From an uncultured Oscillospiraceae bacterium (GTDB lineage: Bacteria > Bacillota > Clostridia > Oscillospirales > Oscillospiraceae), in the NCBI GenBank assembly GCA_947589745.1, contig CANQCS010000004.1, positions 1 to 64,000 of the forward strand: 64,000 nucleotides of DNA. Direction: 5' to 3'. The position numbers and the translations under genes are program-made. The notes under the pieces are model-generated. The model was not told where the DNA came from, ran no database searches, and was given only the letters and a program-made list of their open reading frames with translations. Shown one piece after another: positions 1 to 7,802 of this stretch (position 1 is its first letter; the number at the start of each line of letters is the position of its first letter).

Positions 1-583
<583 letters not shown>

Positions 584-870
584 GTGTTTTTTGCGGAAAT
601 TTTGGCTCAGAGAAGATTTTGTTGTAATTTCGACAAAATTTTGGTATCATAGGAAAAGGATTCTCGGAAGGTTGCCACGCCCGTCCGCGATTTCCGCGGG
701 GCTGCCGCAATTTCCCAGGCCGTTTTTCCCCGGTCATGCACAGAATAACGATGCCCGAACATGAAGAAATCTCATCGGTATGCGCAGCAGCCCTGTTACC
801 CGGGACCTGCATTCACAGGCGCTTTGCGCCGTCTGTTCCATGAAGGCCGGTCCCTACAAGAGAACTATGT

Positions 871-985
871 CGTACTATTCAATGAAACCCATCTATCGTT
901 ACCGTGCGGGAAATATCGGGATCGCAACGCTTTGGTAGCGATATGAAAGTTCTTTTTGATACTTTTTCTTTCAAGAAAAAGTATC
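871..985 (-). repeat. Dispersed hairpin repeat, copy R1
   Basis: Full-length copy in reverse orientation. A 13-bp perfect stem GATACTTTTTCTT / AAGAAAAAGTATC occupies 958-985. Next to it are the family blocks AAAGTTCTTTTT, ATCGCAACGCTTTGGTAGCGAT (itself an imperfect dyad, split here as ATCGCAACGC and TTTGGTAGCGAT) and CGTTACCGTGCGG, ending at TACTATTC. Lies just upstream of the kinase-like gene. Confidence 0.85.
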
Positions 986-1004
986 AGAATTGGAGGTGAC
1001 GAGC

Positions 1005-1829
1005 ATGACGGATGAAGAGAAACAAAGAGAGGGCAGCGTAGAGGAGGTCCTGCGGCAGGTGTCCAGCCAGCTGCGGTACTCCCTGGGCAACATCCACAGC
1101 GCGCTGGAGCGCATCGCCCCGGCGGAGGCCCGGGACGGGGACGAAGGTCTGGATATGAACGCGGCGATCCTCTGCCAGAGCTACTACCGCATCCTGCGGC
1201 TGACCAACAATCTATCGGACGCGGTGGATCTGGACGCGCCCAGCCAGGCCAGGCTCAGCAACGACGACATCGTGGGGATCTGCCGGGATGTGGTCCGGCA
1301 GGCGGAGGCTCCGGCGGAGCTGGCGGGCCTGGAGCTGACGTTTTGCAGCGACAAGAGCGGACATATCATCTCGGTGGACGCCGAACGGATCAAGCGCCTG
1401 CTGCTGAACCTGCTGTCGAACGCCTTCAAGTACACCCCGAAGGGCGGCAGGGTCAGCGTGGAGGTCCGGGTGGACCAAAGGTGGGTGGAGCTGGCCGTCT
1501 CCGACACCGGCCGCGGGATCCCTGCGGAGGCGATGGAGACGGTCTTTGAGCGCTATCTGCATCCCCCCCTGCTGGACGGCCTGCCCCACGGCCTGGGGCT
1601 GGGCCTGCCCATCTGCCGGAGGATCGCCGGGGAGCACGGCGGGCGCCTGATCCTCACCTCCCGGGAGGGGGAGGGGACCACCGTCACCGTATCCCTGCCC
1701 AACCGGCGGGAGCGGGCCCAGAAGCTCAATGCCTACACCGTGGCGGACGGCGGCGGCTTCAACCCCATCCTGGTGGAGCTCTCCGACGCCCTCCCCAAGC
1801 AGGCGTTTACCCAAAAATATCTGGATTGA
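1005..1829 (+). CDS. Histidine-kinase-like ATPase lacking the phosphoacceptor histidine
   Basis: A 274-residue soluble protein with no membrane segment or sensor domain. Residues about 15-75 resemble a HisKA dimerisation helix, but the H-box reads VSSQLRYSLGNI, with Ser21 where the usual VSHELR motif has its histidine; His31 lies ten residues on. The HATPase_c domain is intact: N-box LLNLLSNAFKYTP (about 140-152), G1 DTGRGIP and G2 GLGLGLPIC. A C-terminal tail of about 40 residues is unassigned. ATG at 1005 is chosen because GGAGG ends 8 bp before it; a TTG at 990 overlaps that ribosome binding site. No response regulator is adjacent. It may be a degenerate kinase, a phosphatase-only protein or a GHKL protein kinase; function unknown. 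Confidence 0.75.
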   Translation: MTDEEKQREGSVEEVLRQVSSQLRYSLGNIHSALERIAPAEARDGDEGLDMNAAILCQSYYRILRLTNNLSDAVDLDAPSQARLSNDDIVGICRDVVRQAEAPAELAGLELTFCSDKSGHIISVDAERIKRLLLNLLSNAFKYTPKGGRVSVEVRVDQRWVELAVSDTGRGIPAEAMETVFERYLHPPLLDGLPHGLGLGLPICRRIAGEHGGRLILTSREGEGTTVTVSLPNRRERAQKLNAYTVADGGGFNPILVELSDALPKQAFTQKYLD

Positions 1830-1837
1830 CCTGGACT

Positions 1838-1866
1838 GTCGAAAAAGGCCTGCGGCCTTTTCCGAC
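1838..1866 (+). terminator. Stem-loop after the kinase-like gene
   Basis: Perfect 13-bp pairing GTCGaAAAAGGCC / GGCCTTTTcCGAC around a TGC loop, 8 bp after the stop codon. No clear T-run follows, so termination may be weak. The position suggests a 3' end. Confidence 0.55.
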
Positions 1867-2030
1867 AATAGGCTTCGCTGCGCTCTGCGCCTCACGGGGC
1901 CGTTGGCCCCGTTCGACGCTCGCTCCGCGCAAAGTGTTTTTCCGACGTACACGCCGCCGGAAAAACCGATTTGACTTTATTTCGCGCCGTGCGCGGCGCG
2001 AAACTCTGCGAGGCTTTCTGACACGCTGAA

Positions 2031-2082
2031 GAACTTTACTCCCGCCGCGAAGGCGCTGCGATACCCGTCTTTCCGCACGGTG
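2031..2082 (+). repeat. Dispersed hairpin repeat, partial and diverged copy R7
   Basis: Shares the central blocks GAACTTTACTC, GGCGCTGCGATACC and CCGCACGGT in the same order and spacing as the full copies at 3.3, 11.6 and 18.2 kb, but lacks the GATACTTTTT hairpin arm. The weakest family member. Confidence 0.6.
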
Positions 2083-2129
2083 ATGGCCAATCCAACACCG
2101 TGCGGCTCGCGCATCAACAAGGAGACACT

Positions 2130-3218
2130 ATGGAAAACAAGAGAGTCCTGGTCGGAATGAGCGGCGGCGTGGACAGCGCCGCCGCGGCTGTGTTGCTCCG
2201 GGAGGCGGGCTATGAGCCGGTGGGCTGCACCCTGCACCTCTACGACAACGAGGACATCGGACAGAGCCGGGAGCGCGGGTGCTGCTCCCTGGAGGACGTG
2301 GAGGACGCCCGCAGCGTAGCCCACCGGCTGGGGATGGACTTCTATGTGTTCAACTTCAAGGACCTGTTCCGCCGGGAGGTGATGGACGACTTCGTCCGCT
2401 GCTACCTGGCGGGCCGGACCCCCAACCCCTGCATCCAGTGCAACCGGCATATCAAGTTCACCGCCCTGCTCCGCCGGGCGGACGAGCTGGATATCCCCTG
2501 CATCGCCACCGGCCACTACGCCCGGGTGGACTATGACCGCGCTCTGGGCCGCTGGCGGCTCCTCCGGGGCCTGGACCGGCGGAAGGACCAGAGCTATGTA
2601 CTGTACCCCCTGACCCAGTCCCAGCTCAGCCGCCTGCTGCTGCCGGTGGGCGGCTATGAGAAACCGGCGGTCCGCGCTCTGGCGGAGGAGCGGGGCCTGG
2701 TCAACGCCCGCAAGCCGGACAGCCAGGATATCTGCTTCGTCCCCGACGGGGACTACACCGCCTTTCTGCGGCGCTACGGCGGGGCGGAGTTGGTGCCCGG
2801 TGACTTCGTGGACACGGCGGGCCGGGTGCTGGGCCGCCACAGGGGCCTGCCATGCTACACCACCGGCCAGCGCCGGGGCCTTGGCGTCAGCGGCGGCCGC
2901 CCCCTCTACGTGGTGCGGAAGGAAGCCGCCTCCAACGCCGTGGTGCTGGGGGACGAGGTGGACCTGTACAGCCGCACCGTCTGGGCGGAGTCGTTCAACT
3001 GGGTGTCCCTGCCGCCCCAGGAGGGCCCCATCCCCGTCACCGCCAAGACCCGCTACAGCCAGACCGAGGCCTCGGGCGTCCTGTACCCGGAGGGAGACGG
3101 CCGGGTGCGGATGGTCTTTGACCAGCCCCAGCGGGCGGTCACCGAGGGCCAGTCCCTGGTGGCCTACCAGGGGGACGCGGTGGCAGGCGGCGGCATCATC
3201 TGCCGGGCCGAACCGTAG
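2130..3218 (+). CDS. mnmA: tRNA-specific 2-thiouridylase MnmA
   Basis: Uses ATP and persulfide sulfur to convert U34 of Lys, Glu and Gln tRNAs to 2-thiouridine. The 362-residue length is normal for the family. Visible motifs: PP-loop SGGVDSA at 11-17; nucleophilic cysteine in NPCIQC (Cys101); GHYARV near 128; KDQSYVLY near 152; and the second catalytic cysteine in SQDICFV (Cys202). ATG 2130 is chosen because AAGGAG lies 5 bp before it and the protein aligns from there; an upstream in-frame codon at 2100 would add ten unrelated residues. It stands alone between hairpin-rich spacers. A cysteine desulfurase that could supply sulfur lies 15 kb away in a different operon. Confidence 0.95.
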   Translation: MENKRVLVGMSGGVDSAAAAVLLREAGYEPVGCTLHLYDNEDIGQSRERGCCSLEDVEDARSVAHRLGMDFYVFNFKDLFRREVMDDFVRCYLAGRTPNPCIQCNRHIKFTALLRRADELDIPCIATGHYARVDYDRALGRWRLLRGLDRRKDQSYVLYPLTQSQLSRLLLPVGGYEKPAVRALAEERGLVNARKPDSQDICFVPDGDYTAFLRRYGGAELVPGDFVDTAGRVLGRHRGLPCYTTGQRRGLGVSGGRPLYVVRKEAASNAVVLGDEVDLYSRTVWAESFNWVSLPPQEGPIPVTAKTRYSQTEASGVLYPEGDGRVRMVFDQPQRAVTEGQSLVAYQGDAVAGGGIICRAEP

Positions 3219-3248
3219 GAACTTTTTTGAAACCGTATCCGCGCAGTG

Positions 3249-3272
3249 GCCGGACGCCAAAAGGCGTCCGGC
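3249..3272 (+). terminator. Terminator of mnmA
   Basis: Perfect 10-bp stem GCCGGACGCC-aaaa-GGCGTCCGGC, 30 bp after the mnmA stop, followed by CCGATTCTTTT. Confidence 0.75.
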
Positions 3273-3295
3273 CCGATTCTTTTCCGTAAAAGCAT

Positions 3296-3412
3296 GATAC
3301 TTTTTCTTGAAAGAAAAAGTATCAAAAAGAACTTTATCTTCGCTCTCAAAGCGTTGCGATTCCTACATGTTCCGCACGGTAACGAAGTGCACTTTCAATG
3401 AGAGAATAGTAT
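3296..3412 (+). repeat. Dispersed hairpin repeat, copy R2
   Basis: Full copy in forward orientation. The 13-bp perfect stem GATACTTTTTCTT-ga-AAGAAAAAGTATC is at 3296-3323, followed by AAAAGAACTTTA, TCGCTCTCAAAGCGTTGCGATTCC, CCGCACGGTAACGAAG (longer blocks summarised by their cores) and GAGAATAGTATTA. Confidence 0.88.
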
Positions 3413-3414
3413 TA

Positions 3415-3443
3415 GACTGTGGGAAAAACCTTTTCCCACAGTC
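3415..3443 (-). terminator. Perfect 13-bp hairpin downstream of the 24-codon ORF
   Basis: GACTGTGGGAAAA / TTTTCCCACAGTC with a 3-nt loop. It begins about 10 bp after the stop codon of the small minus-strand ORF. No T-run follows, so it may be an RNA 3'-end stem or part of the neighbouring repeat rather than a true terminator. Confidence 0.45.
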
Positions 3444-3452
3444 CGCACCGGC

Positions 3453-3527
3453 TCATCGCTCGCTGGCAGTCCACTCATCCTGATAGATCAGGTCGTCGAT
3501 ATCTCCGGGGGGATAGGGATGCTCCAC
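3453..3527 (-). CDS. Possible 24-residue peptide with a strong ribosome binding site
   Basis: GTG start at 3527 preceded at 7 bp by AAAGGAGG, and a TGA stop at 3455-3453. The peptide begins MEHPYPPGDIDDLIYQDEW and is acidic, proline-rich at the start, with no membrane segment. A 9-bp inverted repeat TCTGGTTTC (3542-3550) / GAAACCAGA (3592-3600) encloses the 41-nt leader, and its base abuts the ribosome binding site. A hairpin follows the stop. It lies after the ABC operon terminator. I recognise no family. It could be a genuine small protein, a leader peptide, or the tail of a decayed gene. Confidence 0.4.
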   Translation of the reverse strand: MEHPYPPGDIDDLIYQDEWTASER

Positions 3528-3601
3528 AGATCGGCCTCCTTTCTGGTTTCTCCATTTTATGCGCGACACGGAAATGTGTGCCTGGACACCTGAAACCAGA
3601 T

Positions 3602-3650
3602 AAAAAATTTTCCCTGGCATAGGACAAAAAGTCCTGTGCCAGGGAAAATT
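3602..3650 (-). terminator. Terminator of the TetR-ABC operon
   Basis: On the minus strand a long stem AATTTTCCCTGGCA / TGCCAGGGAAAATT, extended by AGGAC/GTCCT around a TTTTT loop, runs into TTTTTT; it starts 15 bp after the permease stop. Confidence 0.85.
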
Positions 3651-3664
3651 GCAGCATCCGCACT

Positions 3665-4450
3665 TCAGCGAATATCCTTACCGCAATACCGGACATAGGC
3701 CGCCGCGACCCCGACAACGGCGAACACCATCCCCATCGCCACCCGTCCCGCGTTCAGCACACCGTTGGCGACGATATCCGCGCCCTCGCAGTAGCCGAAG
3801 GGCGTGATGTACTTGAGAAACTCCACCTGCCCGGTCATGTTGGCGATCAGGTTCAACACATACAGCAGGGCGGCCAGCCCCAGCCCGGTCCCGGTCCCGC
3901 CCCGGCGCAGGAACGCAGAAATGCCGAAGCAGATCCCCGCCAGCTCCACCTGGAGCAGGAAATAGGCCAGGTGCATCAGCAAGAGCACCCGCCAGGGGAT
4001 CTCCTCGCCGATGGCCCACGCGGACAGCAGGGCCAGCCCCAGGATGACCAGGCTCATGGCAGCGATCTGCGCCAGGACCGCCGCCAGCTTTTCCGTGGCC
4101 ACCCGCGCCCTGGACACCGGGTGGGTCAGCAAAAATTCCGCCGTCCCGTCCCGCTCCTCCTTGGACAGGGCGTTCCCACCCAGGAGGGCGGCAAACAGCG
4201 CCCCGCCCAGCCCCAGCACGTTCCCACACTCGACGGCGTAGAAGCCCAGGAAGGCGCCGAAGTCCAGCCGGTCCATCCCGAAGGCGGCGGTGAAGCTGCC
4301 CATGGAGGCGAACACATTCCCCACCGCATCCATCTCGCCCTTGATCTCCGGGAACAGGAACACGCAGACCGCCAGCAGGCCCCCAATAGAGAGGGTCCAG
4401 ACGGCCAGGGCGGCCCGTCCCCGCCGCAGCTCATGCCTGACGATGGTCAT
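3665..4450 (-). CDS. ABC-2 type exporter permease
   Basis: A 261-residue integral membrane protein with about six hydrophobic segments, including residues 18-34, 74-92, 125-147 and 235-252. A short cytoplasmic motif KEERDGTAEFLLTHPVSR, typical of ABC-2 permeases paired with CcmA-type ATPases, sits near residue 95. The gene overlaps the upstream ATPase by 4 bp (ATGA), so the two are translationally coupled and very likely form one exporter. Substrate unknown; the TetR partner is consistent with drug, lipid or peptide export. It is the last gene of the operon. Confidence 0.85.
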   Translation of the reverse strand: MTIVRHELRRGRAALAVWTLSIGGLLAVCVFLFPEIKGEMDAVGNVFASMGSFTAAFGMDRLDFGAFLGFYAVECGNVLGLGGALFAALLGGNALSKEERDGTAEFLLTHPVSRARVATEKLAAVLAQIAAMSLVILGLALLSAWAIGEEIPWRVLLLMHLAYFLLQVELAGICFGISAFLRRGGTGTGLGLAALLYVLNLIANMTGQVEFLKYITPFGYCEGADIVANGVLNAGRVAMGMVFAVVGVAAAYVRYCGKDIR

Positions 4451-5328
4451 GTCCGCTCACCTCCCTCCTGGTAGTAGTGGAGGAATATCTCCTCCAGGTC
4501 CGGCTCGGAGATGGACAGGTCCCGGATATCCCCCGCGGCCAGGACGGCCAGCAGCTCCCTCACGCCGCCGCTGTACAGGAAGTCCGCGCCCTCCTCCGAC
4601 ACCCGCAAATCCCGCACGCCGCCCAGGGCCTCCACCCCGGCCCGGCCCCGGAAGCTGACCCGCCGGGCGCTGGTCCGGGCCAGGTCCTCCACGCTGCCGC
4701 AGGCGATGACCCGCCCCTCCCGGAGGATGGCGGCACGGGAGCAGTGGTGCTGGACCTCCGAGAGGATGTGGCTGGACAGGAACACCGTGGCCCCGTCCCG
4801 GTTCCGCTCCCGTAGGATGGCGAAGAACTCCCGCTGCATCAGCGGGTCCAGGCCCCCCGTGGGCTCGTCCAGGATCAGCAGCTCCGGCTCGTGCTGAAGG
4901 GCGCAGACGATGGCGGCCTTCTTCCGGCTGCCGAAGGACAGCTGGTCCACCCTCCGGGAGGGGTCCAGCCGCAGCCGCTCACACAGGCGGTCCGCCTCCT
5001 TCCGGCAGTCCCTCCGCCGCAGCCCGGCGGACAGCTCCAGCACCTCCCGCACCCGCATCCCGGGCCAGAACACCGCCTCGGAGGGCAGGTAGCCCACCCG
5101 GGCGAGGATCTTCTCCCGGTCCCTCCCGATCTCCAGCCCCAGCACCTCCGCCGTCCCGCCGCTGGGGCGGATGAGCCCCAGGAGGGTCCGGATGGTGGTG
5201 GACTTCCCGGCGCCGTTGGGACCGATGAAGCCGAAGCACTCGCCCCGCTCCACCGTCAGGCTGACCTGCCGGATGCCCCTGGCCTTGCCGTAGAATTTGG
5301 TCAGGTCCCGCGTCTCGATGGCGTACAC
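4447..5328 (-). CDS. ABC transporter ATP-binding protein (CcmA/DrrA-like)
   Basis: A 293-residue nucleotide-binding subunit for the adjoining permease. Visible motifs: Walker A GPNGAGKS at 36-43, signature LSFGS at 130-134, Walker B LLILDEP at 150-156 and the H-loop SSHILSE near 188. The C-terminal 80 residues form the accessory domain usual in this exporter family. It starts 8 bp after the TetR gene stop and overlaps the permease gene, giving a regulator-ATPase-permease operon. Substrate cannot be inferred. Confidence 0.93.
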   Translation of the reverse strand: MYAIETRDLTKFYGKARGIRQVSLTVERGECFGFIGPNGAGKSTTIRTLLGLIRPSGGTAEVLGLEIGRDREKILARVGYLPSEAVFWPGMRVREVLELSAGLRRRDCRKEADRLCERLRLDPSRRVDQLSFGSRKKAAIVCALQHEPELLILDEPTGGLDPLMQREFFAILRERNRDGATVFLSSHILSEVQHHCSRAAILREGRVIACGSVEDLARTSARRVSFRGRAGVEALGGVRDLRVSEEGADFLYSGGVRELLAVLAAGDIRDLSISEPDLEEIFLHYYQEGGERT

Positions 5329-5335
5329 GTGTCCC

Positions 5336-5947
5336 TCACTCCTTTCTCAGATAGATGCTCTTCCAGAACGCCAGGAGCCCGGTGAAGTCCCGCTCCATCT
5401 GCTCCATGTCCACGTCCCCCCGCTGGACCATCTCCCACAGGTAGCCCTCCGAGGCCCAGTACATCTCCCGGTACATCATGGGGATATCCAGGCCGGGGAT
5501 GAACTGGGCCGGGTCCAGGTTGACGCGGAACTGGTCCGCTTTGAAATTGAAGTACCGGTGGTAGCTCTCCTGAACGGCGGCGCAGATGTCGGCGTCCTTC
5601 TCATAGAACGCCCGGATGGTGAAGTTGGCCATGTCGGGAGACTGGCGGATGATCTCCATCTTGGCCCGCATCCCCCGCTCCATGCTCTCAAAGAGGCCCT
5701 GCTGGCTGTAGCAGCCGTATTTCGTCAGCACCTCAATCGTGATCTGGGCGCACCGGTCCCACAGGTAGAGATACAGCTCACGCTTGTTGCGGAAGTAGTG
5801 GAACAGCAGGGACTTGCTGATCCCGGCCTCCGCGGCGATCTCGCTCATGGGGCTGTTCCGATAGGCATTCCGGGAGAACACCCGGTAGCCCGCGTTGATG
5901 ATGGCCTGCTGTTTCTCCGGCGGCAGAGAAAAGAATTTTTCGTTCAT
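5336..5947 (-). CDS. TetR/AcrR family transcriptional regulator
   Basis: A 203-residue dimeric repressor type. The N-terminal helix-turn-helix is clear at about 14-60 (AIINAGYRVFSRNAY, then MSEIAAEAGISKSLLFHYFRNK). The remainder is the variable ligand-binding and dimerisation domain. First gene of the operon with the exporter downstream, so most likely a repressor of its own operon relieved by an exported compound. ATG 5947 follows GGAGGTGACCC. A 16-bp dyad overlaps the leader and is the probable operator. Confidence 0.92.
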   Translation of the reverse strand: MNEKFFSLPPEKQQAIINAGYRVFSRNAYRNSPMSEIAAEAGISKSLLFHYFRNKRELYLYLWDRCAQITIEVLTKYGCYSQQGLFESMERGMRAKMEIIRQSPDMANFTIRAFYEKDADICAAVQESYHRYFNFKADQFRVNLDPAQFIPGLDIPMMYREMYWASEGYLWEMVQRGDVDMEQMERDFTGLLAFWKSIYLRKE

Positions 5948-5959
5948 GGGTCACCTCCG

Positions 5960-5975
5960 TTGACTGCTTGGTCAA
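5960..5975 (-). promoter_or_regulatory. Probable TetR operator
   Basis: Dyad TTGACtgcttgGTCAA, 12 bp before the tetR start codon and touching its ribosome binding site. A further TTGAC half-site is at 5992-5996 next to a weak -10 (TATCAT on the minus strand, around 5983). TTGAC-N-GTCAA is a common operator shape for this family. Confidence 0.6.
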
Positions 5976-6045
5976 ATGTATGATATCCCCGTTGACCGTT
6001 TTTGAGAAGACCCCTTTTGACGCTTTTCTCCGGGAAAAAGCGCGC

Positions 6046-6078
6046 AAAAAACGGCCGGCAGCGCAATGCTGCCGGCCG
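6046..6078 (-). terminator. Terminator of the P5C dehydrogenase gene
   Basis: Minus-strand stem CGGCCGGCAGC / GCTGCCGGCCG with a 5-nt loop, followed by TTTTTT; 24 bp after the stop codon. Confidence 0.9.
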
Positions 6079-6101
6079 CAACAGATTCCCGGTCGTTCCG
6101 A

Positions 6102-7730
6102 TTATTTCTCCGCCATGTAGGGATACACGATGGCGGAGGAGGGGCAGAAGGACTCCTTCACCGAGTGGGCGCTGACCCAGCGGATCATGTTCAGGCTGGT
6201 GCCGGCCTTGTCGTTGGTGCCGGAGGCCCGGGCGCCGCCGAAGGGCTGCTGGCCCACGATGGCGCCAGTGCATTTGTCGTTGATGTAGAAGTTGCCGGAG
6301 GAGTTGCGCAGGGCCTTCTCCATCTTGGCGATGACCTGCCGGTCCTGGGCGAAGATGGCACCGGTGAGGGCATAGGGGGAGGCGCTGTCGCAGATGGCCA
6401 GGGTCTCGTCCAGCTTGTCGTCGTCGTAGACGTAGATGGACACGATGGGCCCGAAGATCTCCTTCACCATGGACTCATAGGTGGGCGTCTTGCAGCGGAT
6501 GATGGTGGGCTGCACGAACCAGCCCTTGCTGTCGTCGTAGGTGCCGCCGGTGACGAACTCGCAGTCCGGGGAGGCGGCGGCCCGGTCGATGTAGCCCTTG
6601 CAGGTCTCGAAGGAGGCCTGGTCGATGACGGCGGCCATGAAGGTGTCGAACTCCCGGACGTCGCCCACCTTGATGGTGGCGGTCTGCTCCTTCAGGCGCT
6701 TCTCCACCACGGGCCAGATGCTGGCGGGGACGAAGGCCCGGGAGCAGGCGGAGCACTTCTGGCCCTGGTACTCGAAGGAGCCCCGGACGATGGCGGCCAC
6801 CAGGGGCTCGATGTCGGCGTCCTTATAGGCGAAGATGAAGTCCTTGCCGCCGGTCTCGCCCACCAGGCGGGGGTAGTTGGCGTAGGAGGCGATATTCTCG
6901 CCCACCTGCTTCCACACGCTCTGGAACACGGCGGTGGAGCCGGTGAAGTGGAAGCCGGCCATCTTGGGGTGGCTGACCACGTACTTGGACATATCGCTGC
7001 CGGCGCAGGGCACGAAGTTGATGACGCCGGCGGGCAGGCCGCACCACTGGAGGAGCTTCATGTAGTAGTAGTTGGACAGGACGGCGGTGCGGGAGGGCTT
7101 CCACACGGAGACGTTGCCCACGATGACGGGGGCGGTGGGCAGGTTGCCGCCGATGGAGGTAAAGTTGAAGGGGGAGATGGCGCAGATGAAGCCGTCCAGA
7201 GGCCGGTAGTCCTGACGGTTCCACAGGCCGTCGATGCTGGCGGGCTGGTCCTTGAAGATCTCCTGGGCGCTCCACACGCCGAAGCGGAGGAAGTCGGCCA
7301 GCTCGGCAATGTCGATCTCAGACTGGAACACGGTCTTGGACTGGCCCAGCATGGTGGCGGCGTTGAGGACCTTCCGGTAGGGGCCGGTGATCATGTCGGC
7401 GGCCTTCAGGAAGATGGCGGAGCGGTGCTCCCAGGGCAGGTCCTCCCAGGCGTCCTTGGCGGCCAGGGCGGCGTCAATGGCCATCTTCAGCTCCTTCTCC
7501 CCGGCCATGCAGCACTCGGCGATGACGTGGTGGTGTTCGTGGGGCATGGTGACCTGGATGGTCTTCTCGGTCCAGACCTCTTTCCCGCCGATGATCAGGG
7601 GGATCTTGACCACCTCACCGGACTGCTTGGCAAGCTCGGCCTTCAGCTCGGCCCGCTCGGGGCTGCCGGGCAGATAACCCTTGAAGGGGTCGTTCTCCGG
7701 CCGGGCGATGGTAAAATAGGCGTTAGGCAT
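6102..7730 (-). CDS. pruA: 1-pyrroline-5-carboxylate dehydrogenase
   Basis: Oxidises glutamate gamma-semialdehyde to glutamate with NAD, the second step of proline catabolism. The 542-residue length and the N-terminal region match the stand-alone P5C dehydrogenase family rather than generic aldehyde dehydrogenases. Catalytic residues are visible: general base Glu292 in LVGETGGKD and nucleophile Cys326 in YQGQKCSACSR; the cofactor-binding stretch SPFNFTSIGGNL is near 186. The ribosome binding site GGAGGTAATCTACC precedes ATG 7730. It follows the GH127 gene in the same direction, separated by 72 bp with a hairpin, and no proline dehydrogenase is nearby. The name rocA would be equally acceptable. 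Confidence 0.92.
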   Translation of the reverse strand: MPNAYFTIARPENDPFKGYLPGSPERAELKAELAKQSGEVVKIPLIIGGKEVWTEKTIQVTMPHEHHHVIAECCMAGEKELKMAIDAALAAKDAWEDLPWEHRSAIFLKAADMITGPYRKVLNAATMLGQSKTVFQSEIDIAELADFLRFGVWSAQEIFKDQPASIDGLWNRQDYRPLDGFICAISPFNFTSIGGNLPTAPVIVGNVSVWKPSRTAVLSNYYYMKLLQWCGLPAGVINFVPCAGSDMSKYVVSHPKMAGFHFTGSTAVFQSVWKQVGENIASYANYPRLVGETGGKDFIFAYKDADIEPLVAAIVRGSFEYQGQKCSACSRAFVPASIWPVVEKRLKEQTATIKVGDVREFDTFMAAVIDQASFETCKGYIDRAAASPDCEFVTGGTYDDSKGWFVQPTIIRCKTPTYESMVKEIFGPIVSIYVYDDDKLDETLAICDSASPYALTGAIFAQDRQVIAKMEKALRNSSGNFYINDKCTGAIVGQQPFGGARASGTNDKAGTSLNMIRWVSAHSVKESFCPSSAIVYPYMAEK

Positions 7731-7763
7731 GGTAGATTACCTCCAAAATAAAATCTTGTAAAC

Positions 7764-7786
7764 GCAGGCGGCACACCGCCGCCCGC
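7764..7786 (-). terminator. Stem-loop between GH127 gene and pruA
   Basis: Minus strand GCGGGCGGC / GCCGCCTGC (one mismatch), followed by GTTTACAAGATTTTATTTT. A plausible terminator of the GH127 transcript, possibly leaky. Confidence 0.5.
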
Positions 7787-7802
7787 ATGGGACAGCAGAA
7801 TT

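Larger units (their letters stand above)
1830..2129. other. Hairpin-rich 300-bp spacer before mnmA
   Basis: No gene is supported. Besides the stem at 1838-1866 it holds ACGGGGCC-gtt-GGCCCCGT at 1894-1912 and TTTCGCGCCG-tgcg-CGGCGCGAAA at 1980-2003, then partial repeat R7 (2031-2082), then the mnmA leader. The run of unrelated dyads resembles REP-type intergenic DNA. Confidence 0.6.
3219..3664. other. 446-bp convergent spacer between mnmA and the ABC exporter operon
   Basis: Contains the mnmA terminator (3249-3272), repeat R2 (3296-3412), a perfect 13-bp hairpin (3415-3443), a possible 24-codon minus-strand gene (3453-3527) with a 9-bp inverted repeat around its leader, and the terminator of the ABC operon (3602-3650). 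Confidence 0.7.

Noticed and set aside
871..985. Interpreting the repeat hairpins as intrinsic terminators
   Set aside because: The stems are followed by A-rich or mixed sequence, not a T-run, in both orientations, and several lie upstream of genes.
990..1004. TTG start five codons upstream for the kinase-like gene
   Set aside because: It overlaps the GGAGG ribosome binding site that serves ATG 1005.
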